Shown piece by piece: positions 37,183-45,167 of a DNA stretch of 64,000 nucleotides. Below the pieces are notes generated by a model. The model saw only the letters and a list, made by a program, of their open reading frames with translations, was not told the DNA's origin and did not search any database. The DNA lies in assembly GCF_001077815.2 (NCBI RefSeq), contig NZ_CP011310.1, positions 806,001-870,000 on the forward strand, read 5' to 3'. Origin of the DNA: Aurantiacibacter atlanticus. Lineage in GTDB: Bacteria; Pseudomonadota; Alphaproteobacteria; Sphingomonadales; Sphingomonadaceae. Every line of letters begins with the position of its first letter. Positions within the stretch are counted from its first letter, which is position 1. The translations under genes were made by a program, and so were the position numbers.

Positions 37183-37199
37183 CTGTCACTTGTGTCACC
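37183..37199. repeat. TGTCACC direct-repeat motif (copy 1)
   Basis: CTGTCACTTGTGTCACC contains two TGTCAC cores 9 bp apart. The same arrangement, with one base changed, is at 60800-60816 in another intergenic region, with related bases upstream (GGGTAACAC here, GGGTTACAC there). Possible protein-binding site. Confidence 0.45.
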
Positions 37200-37262
37200 C
37201 TGCACCCAATGGGCAAATCTGTTGAAAGCAGGCGCACAGGTCTGTGGAACGCGCAGGGAAAA

Positions 37263-37317
37263 CCTGTGCGTTACAGCAGGGACAAGCCTGTGCGTTACAG
37301 CAGGGACAAGCCTGTGC
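37263..37317. repeat. 24-bp tandem repeat, 2.3 copies
   Basis: Two identical 24-bp units (37263-37286 and 37287-37310) are followed by the first 7 bp of a third. The unit begins CCTGTGCGTTACAGC. It lies 75 bp past the end of dnaA. Iteron-like appearance; function unknown. Confidence 0.8.
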
Positions 37318-37391
37318 ATTGGTGTTGGAGCGATTGTGCGCGAGGGTTGGTCCGACGGCCCGCCGCAAGCCACGCCGCGATTAGCCCGATA

Positions 37392-38795
37392 TCAGCTTTC
37401 GAGCTGTCGCAGCAGGCTGCGTACGTCGCCATCCATATCAGCGTCACGCTCTCGCAGGTCTTCTATCAGGCGGACTGCATGTATGACGGTGGAATGATCG
37501 CGACCGCCGAACTTGCGCCCGATTTCGGGATAGCTGCGCGGGGTGAGGACCTTGGCCAGATACATCGCCACCTGACGCGGACGGACCACCGCACGCGCAC
37601 GCCGCTTAGAGCTCATCTCGCTGCGATCTATGCGATAGAACTGGCACACGGTGCGCTGGATTTCATCGATCGTGATGCGGCGACGGTTAGCGCTGAGAAT
37701 GTCGGTCAGCTGTTCTTCGGCCAGTTGCAGGGACACTTCCTGTCCGGTCAATTGGGCATAGGCGATCAGCTTGTTGAGGCCCCCCACCAGCTCGCGCACA
37801 TTGCGGCTGACGGTGCGGGCGAGGAAATCAATCACGTCGCCGGGCACTTCGAGTGGGGCGAAGCGTGTCAGCTTGGATTCCAGGATGGAGCGGCGCAATT
37901 CGATATCGGCAGGCTGGATATCCGCGACAAGCCCCATCGACAGGCGGCTGAGCAAACGCGGCTCCACCCCGTCCAGCGCCTGCGGAGCGCGGTCAGCGGC
38001 GAATACCAGTCGCTTGCCTTCAGCAAGCAGCGCATCGATTGTATAAAGCAGTTCTTCCTGTGCGGCGGCCTTGCCGATGATGAACTGGATATCGTCCACC
38101 AGCAGCAGATCAAAAGCGCGCAAACGGCCCTTGAATTCGATCATCTCGTTCGATTTGAGCGCCTGGACAAATTCGACCATGAAGCGTTCCGCGCTGCAAT
38201 AGAAAATTCGCGCGCGGGGGAAGGCCTGCAAGTAAGAATGCCCGATGGCATGCATCAGATGCGTCTTGCCCTGACCTGTCGCGGCCTTGAGATACAGCGG
38301 GCTGAATTGCGGCTTTTCCGCTTTGGACATGCGTTCGGCAGCGTTCTTGGCCAGCACATTGGTGGTGCCGGTGACAAAAGCAGCGAAGGTCTGCGTGGGA
38401 TCGAGGCCGATGGACGATGTGAAGCCGTCATCACCGATCGATTCCATCGCCATTGTCGCATCATTAGCGGCGCGATGGCCAAAACCGTCCTGCCCGCGCA
38501 GGTTGAAATCGGCAATCTTGCGACGGCCGGGATGCACGGTAATGGCGATGTGGCGCACTTCGCTCGATGCGATTTTCCATGCCAGCGAGAGCCGGTCGCG
38601 ATAGCGCTCATTCACCCAATTGGCAGAAAATTCAGTCGGCAGATACAGATCGAGCGTGCCGCTCTCCTTGTTCAGCTTGCCCAGCTGGATCGGCTTGATC
38701 CATTGTGTGAAAAGTTGATGCCCCAAATCCTTGCGCAGTCCCTGACTGATATCTGCCCAGTCGGCCGCTAAATCCAATGCTTCCCGATCTTCCAT
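37392..38795 (-). CDS. dnaA: Chromosomal replication initiator protein DnaA
   Basis: 467 residues if read from ATG 38795 (MEDREALDLAADWADIS), the start matching relatives I recall; upstream in-frame starts reach to 38918 and none has a strong ribosome binding site. Domain I interacts with DnaB. The AAA+ domain has LKAATGQGKTHLMHAIGHSY, where Ala replaces the first Gly of Walker A, and LLVDDIQFI as Walker B. Domain IV carries the box-binding signature GRDHSTVIHAVRLIEDL. It heads the block rpsT-mutM-ubiE-ubiB-coaBC-dut common near alphaproteobacterial dnaA. Confidence 0.97.
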   Translation of the reverse strand: MEDREALDLAADWADISQGLRKDLGHQLFTQWIKPIQLGKLNKESGTLDLYLPTEFSANWVNERYRDRLSLAWKIASSEVRHIAITVHPGRRKIADFNLRGQDGFGHRAANDATMAMESIGDDGFTSSIGLDPTQTFAAFVTGTTNVLAKNAAERMSKAEKPQFSPLYLKAATGQGKTHLMHAIGHSYLQAFPRARIFYCSAERFMVEFVQALKSNEMIEFKGRLRAFDLLLVDDIQFIIGKAAAQEELLYTIDALLAEGKRLVFAADRAPQALDGVEPRLLSRLSMGLVADIQPADIELRRSILESKLTRFAPLEVPGDVIDFLARTVSRNVRELVGGLNKLIAYAQLTGQEVSLQLAEEQLTDILSANRRRITIDEIQRTVCQFYRIDRSEMSSKRRARAVVRPRQVAMYLAKVLTPRSYPEIGRKFGGRDHSTVIHAVRLIEDLRERDADMDGDVRSLLRQLES

Positions 38796-39061
38796 GTTAT
38801 TTTCTGCCACGTCACGTGTTTCCGCAGAGCTGCGGCCCTTGGACGGTCCCATCCGAATCATACTTGCAACCCCATATTTTCTAGCCCGCTGAACGACCAC
38901 TGCACCATCGACACGCAAGACATAACTTCCCCCTGTCCAGCCCCGCAGGCGGATGCTGGAATCATGCGTATCGAAAACTCAATTTGTAACGCCGCTGGCG
39001 GTGCATCCTGCGGCTCGAAGCTTGTTATGAAGCAGTCACATTGATGAGCAAGGGGACGAGG

Positions 39062-39082
39062 CCAAATATATAATAATTTTGG
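39062..39082. promoter_or_regulatory. AT-rich inverted repeat upstream of dnaA
   Basis: CCAAA (39062-39066) and TTTGG (39078-39082) flank an 11-bp run made only of A and T. This is the most AT-rich patch in the region and could be a promoter or unwinding element for dnaA; inference only. Confidence 0.3.
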
Positions 39083-39213
39083 ATATTGACTCGTCCGTGA
39101 GCCGCAGGCTTGCGTCTAAGTTTCTGATTATCATAGATAGTTTTATGACAATCGTGCGAATCGCGGGAAATCCTCACCTTTCTTCCGCGTGCCTTCGTTT
39201 CCTTCGCAGACGC

Positions 39214-39245
39214 AAAAAAGGGGCCCGCACTGCAGCACGGGCCCC
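39214..39245 (-). terminator. Terminator of rpsT
   Basis: GGGGCCCG (39220-39227) pairs with CGGGCCCC (39238-39245), 8-bp perfect stem, 10-nt loop; on the minus strand six T follow. It lies 65 bp after the rpsT stop. Confidence 0.9.
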
Positions 39246-39309
39246 GTTCCGATTTCGTTCTGTAAAGCCTGCCGACAGCGGTGCGAATCGCCCGCGTCAA
39301 AGCGGCCAA

Positions 39310-39570
39310 TCAGAGAGCAGCGATTCGCTTGCTCAGCCGGCTCATCTTGCGAGCGGCGGTGTTCTTGTGCATCACGCCCTTGGCAACGCCCTTGGCGATC
39401 TCCGGCTGGGCAGTTTTCAGCGCATCGGCAGCAGCCTGCTTGTCACCTTCGGTCACAGCAGTTTCCACTTTCTTCACGTAAGAGCGGATCCGGCTGATGC
39501 GCGCACCGTTGACTTCGGCGCGCTTGTTGTTGCGGCGGATGCGCTTTTTGGCTTGCAGCGTGTTGGCCAT
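39310..39570 (-). CDS. rpsT: 30S ribosomal protein S20
   Basis: 86-residue basic helical protein from ATG 39570 ([21 protein letters not shown]). It carries the S20 pattern [51 protein letters not shown]. It follows mutM on the same strand by 149 bp and precedes dnaA, as in many alphaproteobacteria. Strong terminator downstream. Confidence 0.98.
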   Translation of the reverse strand: MANTLQAKKRIRRNNKRAEVNGARISRIRSYVKKVETAVTEGDKQAAADALKTAQPEIAKGVAKGVMHKNTAARKMSRLSKRIAAL

Positions 39571-39719
39571 ATATCGTTCCTGTTTCGGGCCACCAGCAAG
39601 CGGCCGCTTCCTTGTCTTGATGAGAATCGCGAAAAACGGCGACAAAGCGCCGGAAAGCGCGCCACATAGGCAAACTGGCCACATGCGTCAATGCTTTTGG
39701 AAGGCGCTCTGCTTTGGCA

Positions 39720-40535
39720 TCATCGCTGACAGGCAGGGCAAAACCATGTGCTGCGGCCGCCCTGCACGATGCGCCGGATAGTCCCGCCACCGCAGCGCCT
39801 ACAATCGTCACCTTCGCGGCCATAAACGCGAAAGCGGGTGGCGAAATAGCCTAATTCCCCGTCGGGCCGCGCATAATCGCGCAGGGAAGAGCCACCATCG
39901 CGAATCGATTCTGTCAGCACATCGCGGATGGCCGGCAGCAGCTTTTCCAGCGCTGGACGCCAGATGCGGCCCCCTGCCTTCCTTGGATCGATGCCTGCGC
40001 GAAACAATGCTTCACATACATATATATTGCCAAGCCCGGCCACTATGCGCTGATCGAGCAGCAGCAGCTTGATCGCTTGCTTGCGCCCTTTGATGGCGGC
40101 AAACAATTGCTCGACCGTCAAATCTTCGCCCAACGGTTCTGGCCCCATAACGGCGAAGGCGGGCCAATGATCGAGCTGAGCGGTATCGACCAGATCGACA
40201 TAGCCAAAACGACGTGGATCGTTGAGGGCAAAACAATGGTCGGCGGTTTCCAGCACAAGATGATCGTGCTTGTCCGCCTGTTCAGGATCAATCCGCCAGC
40301 GCCCGCTCATGCCCAGATGGAAGATCATGCTGGTATCGCGGTCTGTATGGATCAGCCCATATTTGGCGCGGCGACCAAGCCCGGTCACGCGTGCGCCCGT
40401 CATTACCTGCACGAGATCCACGGGGAAGGGAAAGCGCATGTCGGGCCGGCCCAGCGCCACCTTTTCGATGCGCTGGCCTTCCAGGAACTGTGCAAGGCCG
40501 CGCACGGTTGTCTCAACCTCGGGTAATTCAGGCAT
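39720..40535 (-). CDS. mutM: Formamidopyrimidine-DNA glycosylase
   Basis: 271 residues from ATG 40535. Bifunctional glycosylase/AP lyase removing 8-oxoguanine. The catalytic N-terminal PELPEVETTVRGL (Pro2, Glu3) is intact; H2TH region RIVAGLGNIYVCEALFRAGIDP; a C-terminal zinc finger CRRCGGGTIRRIVQGGRSTWFCPAC has four Cys. It is divergent from ubiE with 55 bp between starts. Confidence 0.97.
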   Translation of the reverse strand: MPELPEVETTVRGLAQFLEGQRIEKVALGRPDMRFPFPVDLVQVMTGARVTGLGRRAKYGLIHTDRDTSMIFHLGMSGRWRIDPEQADKHDHLVLETADHCFALNDPRRFGYVDLVDTAQLDHWPAFAVMGPEPLGEDLTVEQLFAAIKGRKQAIKLLLLDQRIVAGLGNIYVCEALFRAGIDPRKAGGRIWRPALEKLLPAIRDVLTESIRDGGSSLRDYARPDGELGYFATRFRVYGREGDDCRRCGGGTIRRIVQGGRSTWFCPACQR

Positions 40536-40590
40536 GGATAGACCCTTATCACCCTTTGCGCTGCGCTCAATCTCTCCTAAGGCACGGAGC

Positions 40591-41334
40591 ATGAGTGATC
40601 AGGTTTCCTTCGGCTATGAAGACATCGCCCCGGAAGACAAGACTGCGCGCGTAGGCGGCGTCTTTTCCAGCGTGGCAAGCAAGTATGACATAATGAATGA
40701 CGCGATGTCGGGCGGGCTTCACCGTTTGTGGAAGGACCAGTTCGTGCGCCGCGTAAAGCCGCAACCGGGCGAGGCGGTGCTCGATATGGCTGGCGGCACG
40801 GGCGACATTGCCTTTCGCATGGCGGCCAAGGGCGCAGAAGTCGTGGTGGCCGATATCAATCAGGACATGCTCGATGTCGGGATAGAGCGGGCGATGGAGC
40901 GCGGACTGTCAGAAGGTGCAGGCGGGCTTTCATGGTCTTGCCAGAATGCCGAACAGCTCAGCTATCCCGATCGCCAGTTCGATGCCTACACCATCGCCTT
41001 TGGTATCAGAAACGTCACCCATATCGACCGCGCACTGGCAGAGGCGCACCGTGTGCTGAAGTTTGGCGGGCGTTTCTATTGCCTTGAATTTTCCACCATG
41101 ACCTGGCCCGGAATGAAGCAGGCCTATGATTCTTATTCGCACAAGCTGGTGCCGCAGATCGGCAAGGCGGTTGCAGGCGATGAGAACAGCTATCGCTATC
41201 TGATCGAAAGCATTCGGCGCTTCCCGCCCATGCCGGAATTTGAAAAGCTCATCCGTGATGCAGGTTTCGCGCGCACCAGGGTAGAGCCGATCATGGGCGG
41301 CCTGGTCGCCATCCATTCAGGATGGAAGATATAG
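40591..41334 (+). CDS. ubiE: Ubiquinone/menaquinone C-methyltransferase
   Basis: 247 residues from ATG 40591 (MSDQVSFGYEDIAPEDK), GGAG 4 nt upstream. SAM-dependent methyltransferase of ubiquinone synthesis. Motifs: YDIMNDAMSGGLHRLWKD, VLDMAGGTGDIAFRMA for SAM, DAYTIAFGIRNVTHIDRALAEAHRVLKFGGRFYCLEFS and the C-terminal GGLVAIHSGWK. ubiB follows with 1 bp gap, so the two form an operon. Confidence 0.97.
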   Translation: MSDQVSFGYEDIAPEDKTARVGGVFSSVASKYDIMNDAMSGGLHRLWKDQFVRRVKPQPGEAVLDMAGGTGDIAFRMAAKGAEVVVADINQDMLDVGIERAMERGLSEGAGGLSWSCQNAEQLSYPDRQFDAYTIAFGIRNVTHIDRALAEAHRVLKFGGRFYCLEFSTMTWPGMKQAYDSYSHKLVPQIGKAVAGDENSYRYLIESIRRFPPMPEFEKLIRDAGFARTRVEPIMGGLVAIHSGWKI

Positions 41335-41335
41335 G

Positions 41336-42904
41336 GTGACGCGCCCTTCAACGCATATTTTCCGGCTGCTGAAATGGGGCCGCACGCTGGCACGCCATGG
41401 CGCGCTGCGCGGAATTGAACGCAATCCCACCATGCCACCACAGGTCAAGCGATTGGTGCGGGTGGCGCGCCTTGGCACGTTGCAACCAAGAGAGCCCGAT
41501 TATGCCGGGGCATTCCAGGCGATTGGTCCGGCTGCGATCAAGCTGGGGCAGACCCTTGCCACGCGGCCCGATCTGGTGGGCGATGTTGCCGCGCATAATC
41601 TGTTGAGCCTGCAAGATAGCCTGCCTCCTGTACCCTTCCACGAAATACAGGCGCAGATCGAACGCAGCTTTGAAAGGCCGATGGAGGAGCTGTTTGCTTT
41701 GGTAGATCCCGATCCCATCGGGGCTGCCAGCATTGCGCAGGTTCATAAGGGCATCACCATCGAAGGGCGCGAAGTTGCCATCAAGGTGCTGCGTCCTGGC
41801 ATTCGCGAGAAATTTGCGCAGGATATCACCACCTATGAATGGGCCGCTGCCCATCTCGAAGGACTGGGCGGTGAAGCGTCGCGGTTGCGACCACGCCTTA
41901 CCATCGCCAATTTCAAACGCTGGACCAATAGCGAGCTGGATTTGCGACGCGAGGCGGCTTCGGCATCGGAGCTTGCCGAGTCGACGCGCGGGGTTGCAGG
42001 ATATTGTATCCCCGATATCGACTGGGACCGCACCAATGGTCGTGTGTTGACGATCGAGTGGATCGATGGGGTCAAGATTTCAGATCGACAGGCGCTGCTC
42101 GAAGCCGGGCATGATCTGCCGGATCTTGCGCGGCGGCTGGTGCTGGCCTTCCTGACGCAGGCGATCAGCGGCGGATTTTTCCATGCCGACATGCATCAGG
42201 GCAATTTGTTCGTGAAGGCAGATGGGACCATCGCTGCCATCGATTTCGGGATCATGGGGCGGATCGATCAGCGCGCGCGCCAGTGGCTTGCGGAAATCCT
42301 CTACGGACTCATTACCGGCAATTATCGCCGCGTAGCTGAAATCCATTTCGAAGCGCAATATGTGCCCAGCTATCACTCGGTTGAGGAATTTGCCACGGCG
42401 CTGCGCGCTGTCGGAGAGCCGATGCGGGGCAAGCCGGTGAGTGAGCTTTCCGTCGGCCAGATGCTTGACGGGTTGTTCGCCATCACCCGCGATTTCGACA
42501 TGCAGACGCAGCCGCATCTGCTGTTGCTGCAAAAGACAATGGTAATGGTTGAAGGCATTGCCACCCAGCTCGATCCACAGATCAACATGTGGAATGTTTC
42601 TGCGCCCTTCGTGCGAAGCTGGATTCGTGATGAGCTGGGCCCTGAAGCCGCGCTGGCGGACAAGCTCAGGCAGGATGGCGAAACCTTGCTGCGCATCCCG
42701 CAATTGATCCGTCGACTGGAAGAACATTTTCCACAGCGCGGCGGCGCGCCGGAGCAGCCGCCATTGCCTGATGTCGAACTTGTCTGGGAACGGCGCAGGC
42801 GCGGGGCATATCGTGGTTCGGGCAATTGGACGGGGTATCTATTGGCGGCCCTCATCGGGGCCGCCGCCGTTTTTGCGGGGAGTTTGGCGGGGTGGCTAGG
42901 ATAA
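41336..42904 (+). CDS. ubiB: Ubiquinone biosynthesis atypical kinase UbiB
   Basis: 522 residues from GTG 41336, one base after the ubiE stop. ABC1/ADCK-family ATPase that supports the ubiquinone synthesis complex. Family marks: AIKLGQTLATRPDLVG (KxGQ), LQDSLPPVPF, PIGAASIAQVHKG (Ala-rich loop), the Lys in VAIKVLRPGI, FFHADMHQGNLFV (HxDxHxxN) and AIDFGIMG (DFG). Two C-terminal helices follow, the last being YLLAALIGAAAVFAGSLAGWL. The next gene starts inside its 3' end. Confidence 0.96.
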   Translation: MTRPSTHIFRLLKWGRTLARHGALRGIERNPTMPPQVKRLVRVARLGTLQPREPDYAGAFQAIGPAAIKLGQTLATRPDLVGDVAAHNLLSLQDSLPPVPFHEIQAQIERSFERPMEELFALVDPDPIGAASIAQVHKGITIEGREVAIKVLRPGIREKFAQDITTYEWAAAHLEGLGGEASRLRPRLTIANFKRWTNSELDLRREAASASELAESTRGVAGYCIPDIDWDRTNGRVLTIEWIDGVKISDRQALLEAGHDLPDLARRLVLAFLTQAISGGFFHADMHQGNLFVKADGTIAAIDFGIMGRIDQRARQWLAEILYGLITGNYRRVAEIHFEAQYVPSYHSVEEFATALRAVGEPMRGKPVSELSVGQMLDGLFAITRDFDMQTQPHLLLLQKTMVMVEGIATQLDPQINMWNVSAPFVRSWIRDELGPEAALADKLRQDGETLLRIPQLIRRLEEHFPQRGGAPEQPPLPDVELVWERRRRGAYRGSGNWTGYLLAALIGAAAVFAGSLAGWLG

Positions 42905-44022
42905 GATCGCGTCCCAAGAAATGGGATCGTTTTGCCAATTTCGCGCCAGGGGCGGCTTTGCTTGCCATCGCCCTTGTTGTCGCGGTGCTGGCCGCCGCCG
43001 CGCTGACCGCGCAATCGACGCAGCTAGCCATTCCGGTAATCCCTGCCGGCGATGCCAACCGCGCCGTAGAAGCAGAAGCGCGCGCAGACCGCCTTGCCGA
43101 GGCGGAGAAGCGCGATACCGATCTACAGCTTTATGATCGTATTGCAGAACGGGTGCGGGCGGGCGAAAATTACTATGCCGTTGCGGTAGAGGAGCAGCGC
43201 GCCCGCGATTTTCCTGTGCAACCGGGGCTGGCTGTGCGTTTGCCAACATTGGCCTTCATTACTGCCGCGCTGGGCGAATGGGGGATGATTGTGCTTGCGG
43301 CCTCTCTGGGCGTGGCGACGCTTTTGGCGTGGCATTATCGGCTGCGCGATACAGAGGGTGGGCCGGATCGCATCCGCTTCATCCTCATCTTGCTGGTGAT
43401 TGGCGCATTGAGCGGGTTCAAGCCGCAATATCTGGTGCTGCATGAAGTGTGGGCCGGAATGTTCATCGCGCTGGCGTTGGGGCTATATCGCAGGAAAGCA
43501 TGGTTCTGGGCCTTTGCCGCAGGTGTGCTGGCGCTGTCGCTGCGTGAACTGGCCTTGCCTTTCATTCTCCTGATGATGGTCCTGGCCTGGGCACGTGGCA
43601 ATCGCGCAGAAGCGGCGGCATGGCTGGGTGCTGTGCTGGTGTTCGGCATCGCACTGTCCGTCCATCTGGCGCAAATTGCACAATATACCTCTGCCGCCGA
43701 TCCGGCATCCCCCGGCTGGTTGGCACTGCGCGGATTGGCTGGCTGGACATCGAATATCGTGCTGTCGAGCCAGCTGCATCTCCTGCCCGGCTGGCTTGCC
43801 GCGCCGCTTGCAATTCTGCCATTGTTGGGATGGGCAGCATGGCGCAGCTGGTTCGGGCTGACAGGCTTTCTGCTGTGCTTCGGTTATGGCGTGGTATTCA
43901 TGATCGCGGGCCGCGACAATAATTTCTACTGGGCACTGATCGTCATGCCCGTATGGTTCGTCGGCTATGCCTTCGTGCCGCGCGCGATGGCAAGCCTGTG
44001 GCATTCTGCACGAGGGCAATGA
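42892..44022 (+). CDS. Tandem paralogous membrane protein A (GT-C-like?)
   Basis: 376 residues from GTG 42892, overlapping ubiB by 13 bp. A first helix (AALLAIALVVAVLAAAAL), then a polar loop with YDRIAERVRAGENYYAVAVEEQRARDFP and VRLPTLAFITAALG, then about eight more hydrophobic segments including LSLRELALPFILLMM. The layout recalls GT-C glycosyltransferases, whose first loop carries acidic catalytic residues, but no family is certain. It shares those loop blocks with the next gene, so the two are duplicates. The stop overlaps the next start as ATGA. Function unknown. Confidence 0.75.
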   Translation: MARIRSRPKKWDRFANFAPGAALLAIALVVAVLAAAALTAQSTQLAIPVIPAGDANRAVEAEARADRLAEAEKRDTDLQLYDRIAERVRAGENYYAVAVEEQRARDFPVQPGLAVRLPTLAFITAALGEWGMIVLAASLGVATLLAWHYRLRDTEGGPDRIRFILILLVIGALSGFKPQYLVLHEVWAGMFIALALGLYRRKAWFWAFAAGVLALSLRELALPFILLMMVLAWARGNRAEAAAWLGAVLVFGIALSVHLAQIAQYTSAADPASPGWLALRGLAGWTSNIVLSSQLHLLPGWLAAPLAILPLLGWAAWRSWFGLTGFLLCFGYGVVFMIAGRDNNFYWALIVMPVWFVGYAFVPRAMASLWHSARGQ

Positions 44023-45119
44023 TGGTGCTGCACGATCCGGTGGCACGGTGGGAAGGCCTGGATCGTCCGCTGCGCCATCTGCCACGTCGTGCTGCGATCG
44101 GACTTCTTGCCGTGCTGGCAGCAGTAATGGTCTGGTCCGCTGTCGACATCGGGCCGGGTCAGCAGGCGGCGGAAATTGACCGGAATGCCCCTGTTGCAGA
44201 GGATGATGGCGATCTTGCTCTTTATGCGCGCATTTCTGATCGTGTGGCTGCGGGTGAACCCTATTACGTGGCTGCAATGGCAGAGCAGCGGGCGGGCAAT
44301 TACCCCACGCGCCCCTTCGTCACGGTGCGATTGCCGACCCTTGCGATGCTGCATGCACAGCTAGGGCTGCACGGCGTCACCATCTTGCTGAAAACGCTTC
44401 TGGCGGCTGTCATTATTGCTGTCATCCTGCGCATTCGGCGGCAGACACTTGCGCTGGAGCGCATCGGGGCGGGTGTATTGATGCTACTTGGTGGTGCGGC
44501 GGTGATCACGCTAGATGCCGCGCTTATCCATGAAGTGTTGGCGGGCCTGCTGCTCAGCCTTGCGCTGGCGATCTATCATCCGGATCGCTGGTGGCCCGCG
44601 CTGATTGCAGCAGCGCTTGCGCTTTCCTTGCGTGAACTGGCATTGCCTTTCGTGCTTTTGTGGCTGGCCTTTGCCCTGTCGCAACGCCGATGGCCAGAAG
44701 TGGCGGCGGTCGGTGCGCTGATGATCCTCTTCGCTATCGGCATGTATCTGCATTTCCTTGGCGTGGAGGCGCAGCGGCTGCCAGGCGATAGTGCGTCGCA
44801 GGGGTGGGATGCGCTGGCTGGCTTGCGCATGCCGATCTTCGCCATGTCACAGCTCACCGCCTTGCTGTTCCTGCCCTTGTGGCTTGCCGCGCCGCTTGCC
44901 ATTGGGCCGCTGGTGGGCTGGGCGGGTCTGGGCGGCAGACTGGGCCTGTTCGCCGCAATCTGGTTTGCAGGATTTTTCGCCGCAATGGCCCTGTTTGCCC
45001 GTGCAGAAAATTTCTACTGGGTGCAGATGACCCTGCCGGCCTATTTCGCGGGCTTTGCCTTTGCCCCGCGCGCGTTTGCCGACCTTGCGCATGCCACCAG
45101 AATTGGCATGAAGGGCTGA
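44019..45119 (+). CDS. Tandem paralogous membrane protein B (GT-C-like?)
   Basis: 366 residues from ATG 44019 (ATGATG; either Met possible). The shared blocks with its neighbour are YARISDRVAAGEPYYVAAMAEQRAGNYP, VTVRLPTLAMLHAQLG, LSLRELALPFVLLWLAF and LPLWLAAPLAIGPLVGWA, in the same order and spacing. The conserved segment just after the first helix has several acidic and Tyr residues on the likely periplasmic side. It precedes coaBC by 48 bp. Translationally coupled to gene A, they may form a pair; partner and substrate are unknown. Confidence 0.75.
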   Translation: MMVLHDPVARWEGLDRPLRHLPRRAAIGLLAVLAAVMVWSAVDIGPGQQAAEIDRNAPVAEDDGDLALYARISDRVAAGEPYYVAAMAEQRAGNYPTRPFVTVRLPTLAMLHAQLGLHGVTILLKTLLAAVIIAVILRIRRQTLALERIGAGVLMLLGGAAVITLDAALIHEVLAGLLLSLALAIYHPDRWWPALIAAALALSLRELALPFVLLWLAFALSQRRWPEVAAVGALMILFAIGMYLHFLGVEAQRLPGDSASQGWDALAGLRMPIFAMSQLTALLFLPLWLAAPLAIGPLVGWAGLGGRLGLFAAIWFAGFFAAMALFARAENFYWVQMTLPAYFAGFAFAPRAFADLAHATRIGMKG

Positions 45120-45167
45120 TGCGAAAGGCAATGTTAACCATCGTTTGCGATGGCGCGTGCTTGGACT

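Larger units (their letters stand above)
36974..37391. other. Intergenic region behind dnaA with repeats
   Basis: 418 bp between the dnaA stop and the moeB start, both on the minus strand. It holds the TGTCACC pair at 37183-37199, two exact 24-bp tandem units from 37263, and several TGTGGA-type strings (for example near 37030 and 37243) that only partly match a DnaA box. Longer frames across it look non-coding. Confidence 0.55.
38796..39309. other. dnaA upstream region
   Basis: 514 bp between the dnaA start and the rpsT stop. It contains an AT-rich segment with an inverted repeat CCAAA/TTTGG (39062-39082) and the rpsT terminator (39214-39245), and must hold the dnaA promoter. I see no perfect DnaA box (TTATCCACA) in it. 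Confidence 0.5.

Noticed and set aside
36974..37237. N-terminal extension of moeB to 37237
   Set aside because: The extra 88 residues do not resemble the family; the accepted ATG at 36973 begins the conserved region.
38700..38730. TGTGTGAAAA string considered as a DnaA box
   Set aside because: It does not fit TTATNCACA in either direction and lies in dnaA coding sequence.
37209..38771. Long plus-strand frame antisense to dnaA
   Set aside because: It is a shadow of the dnaA coding strand; the DnaA frame has all family motifs.
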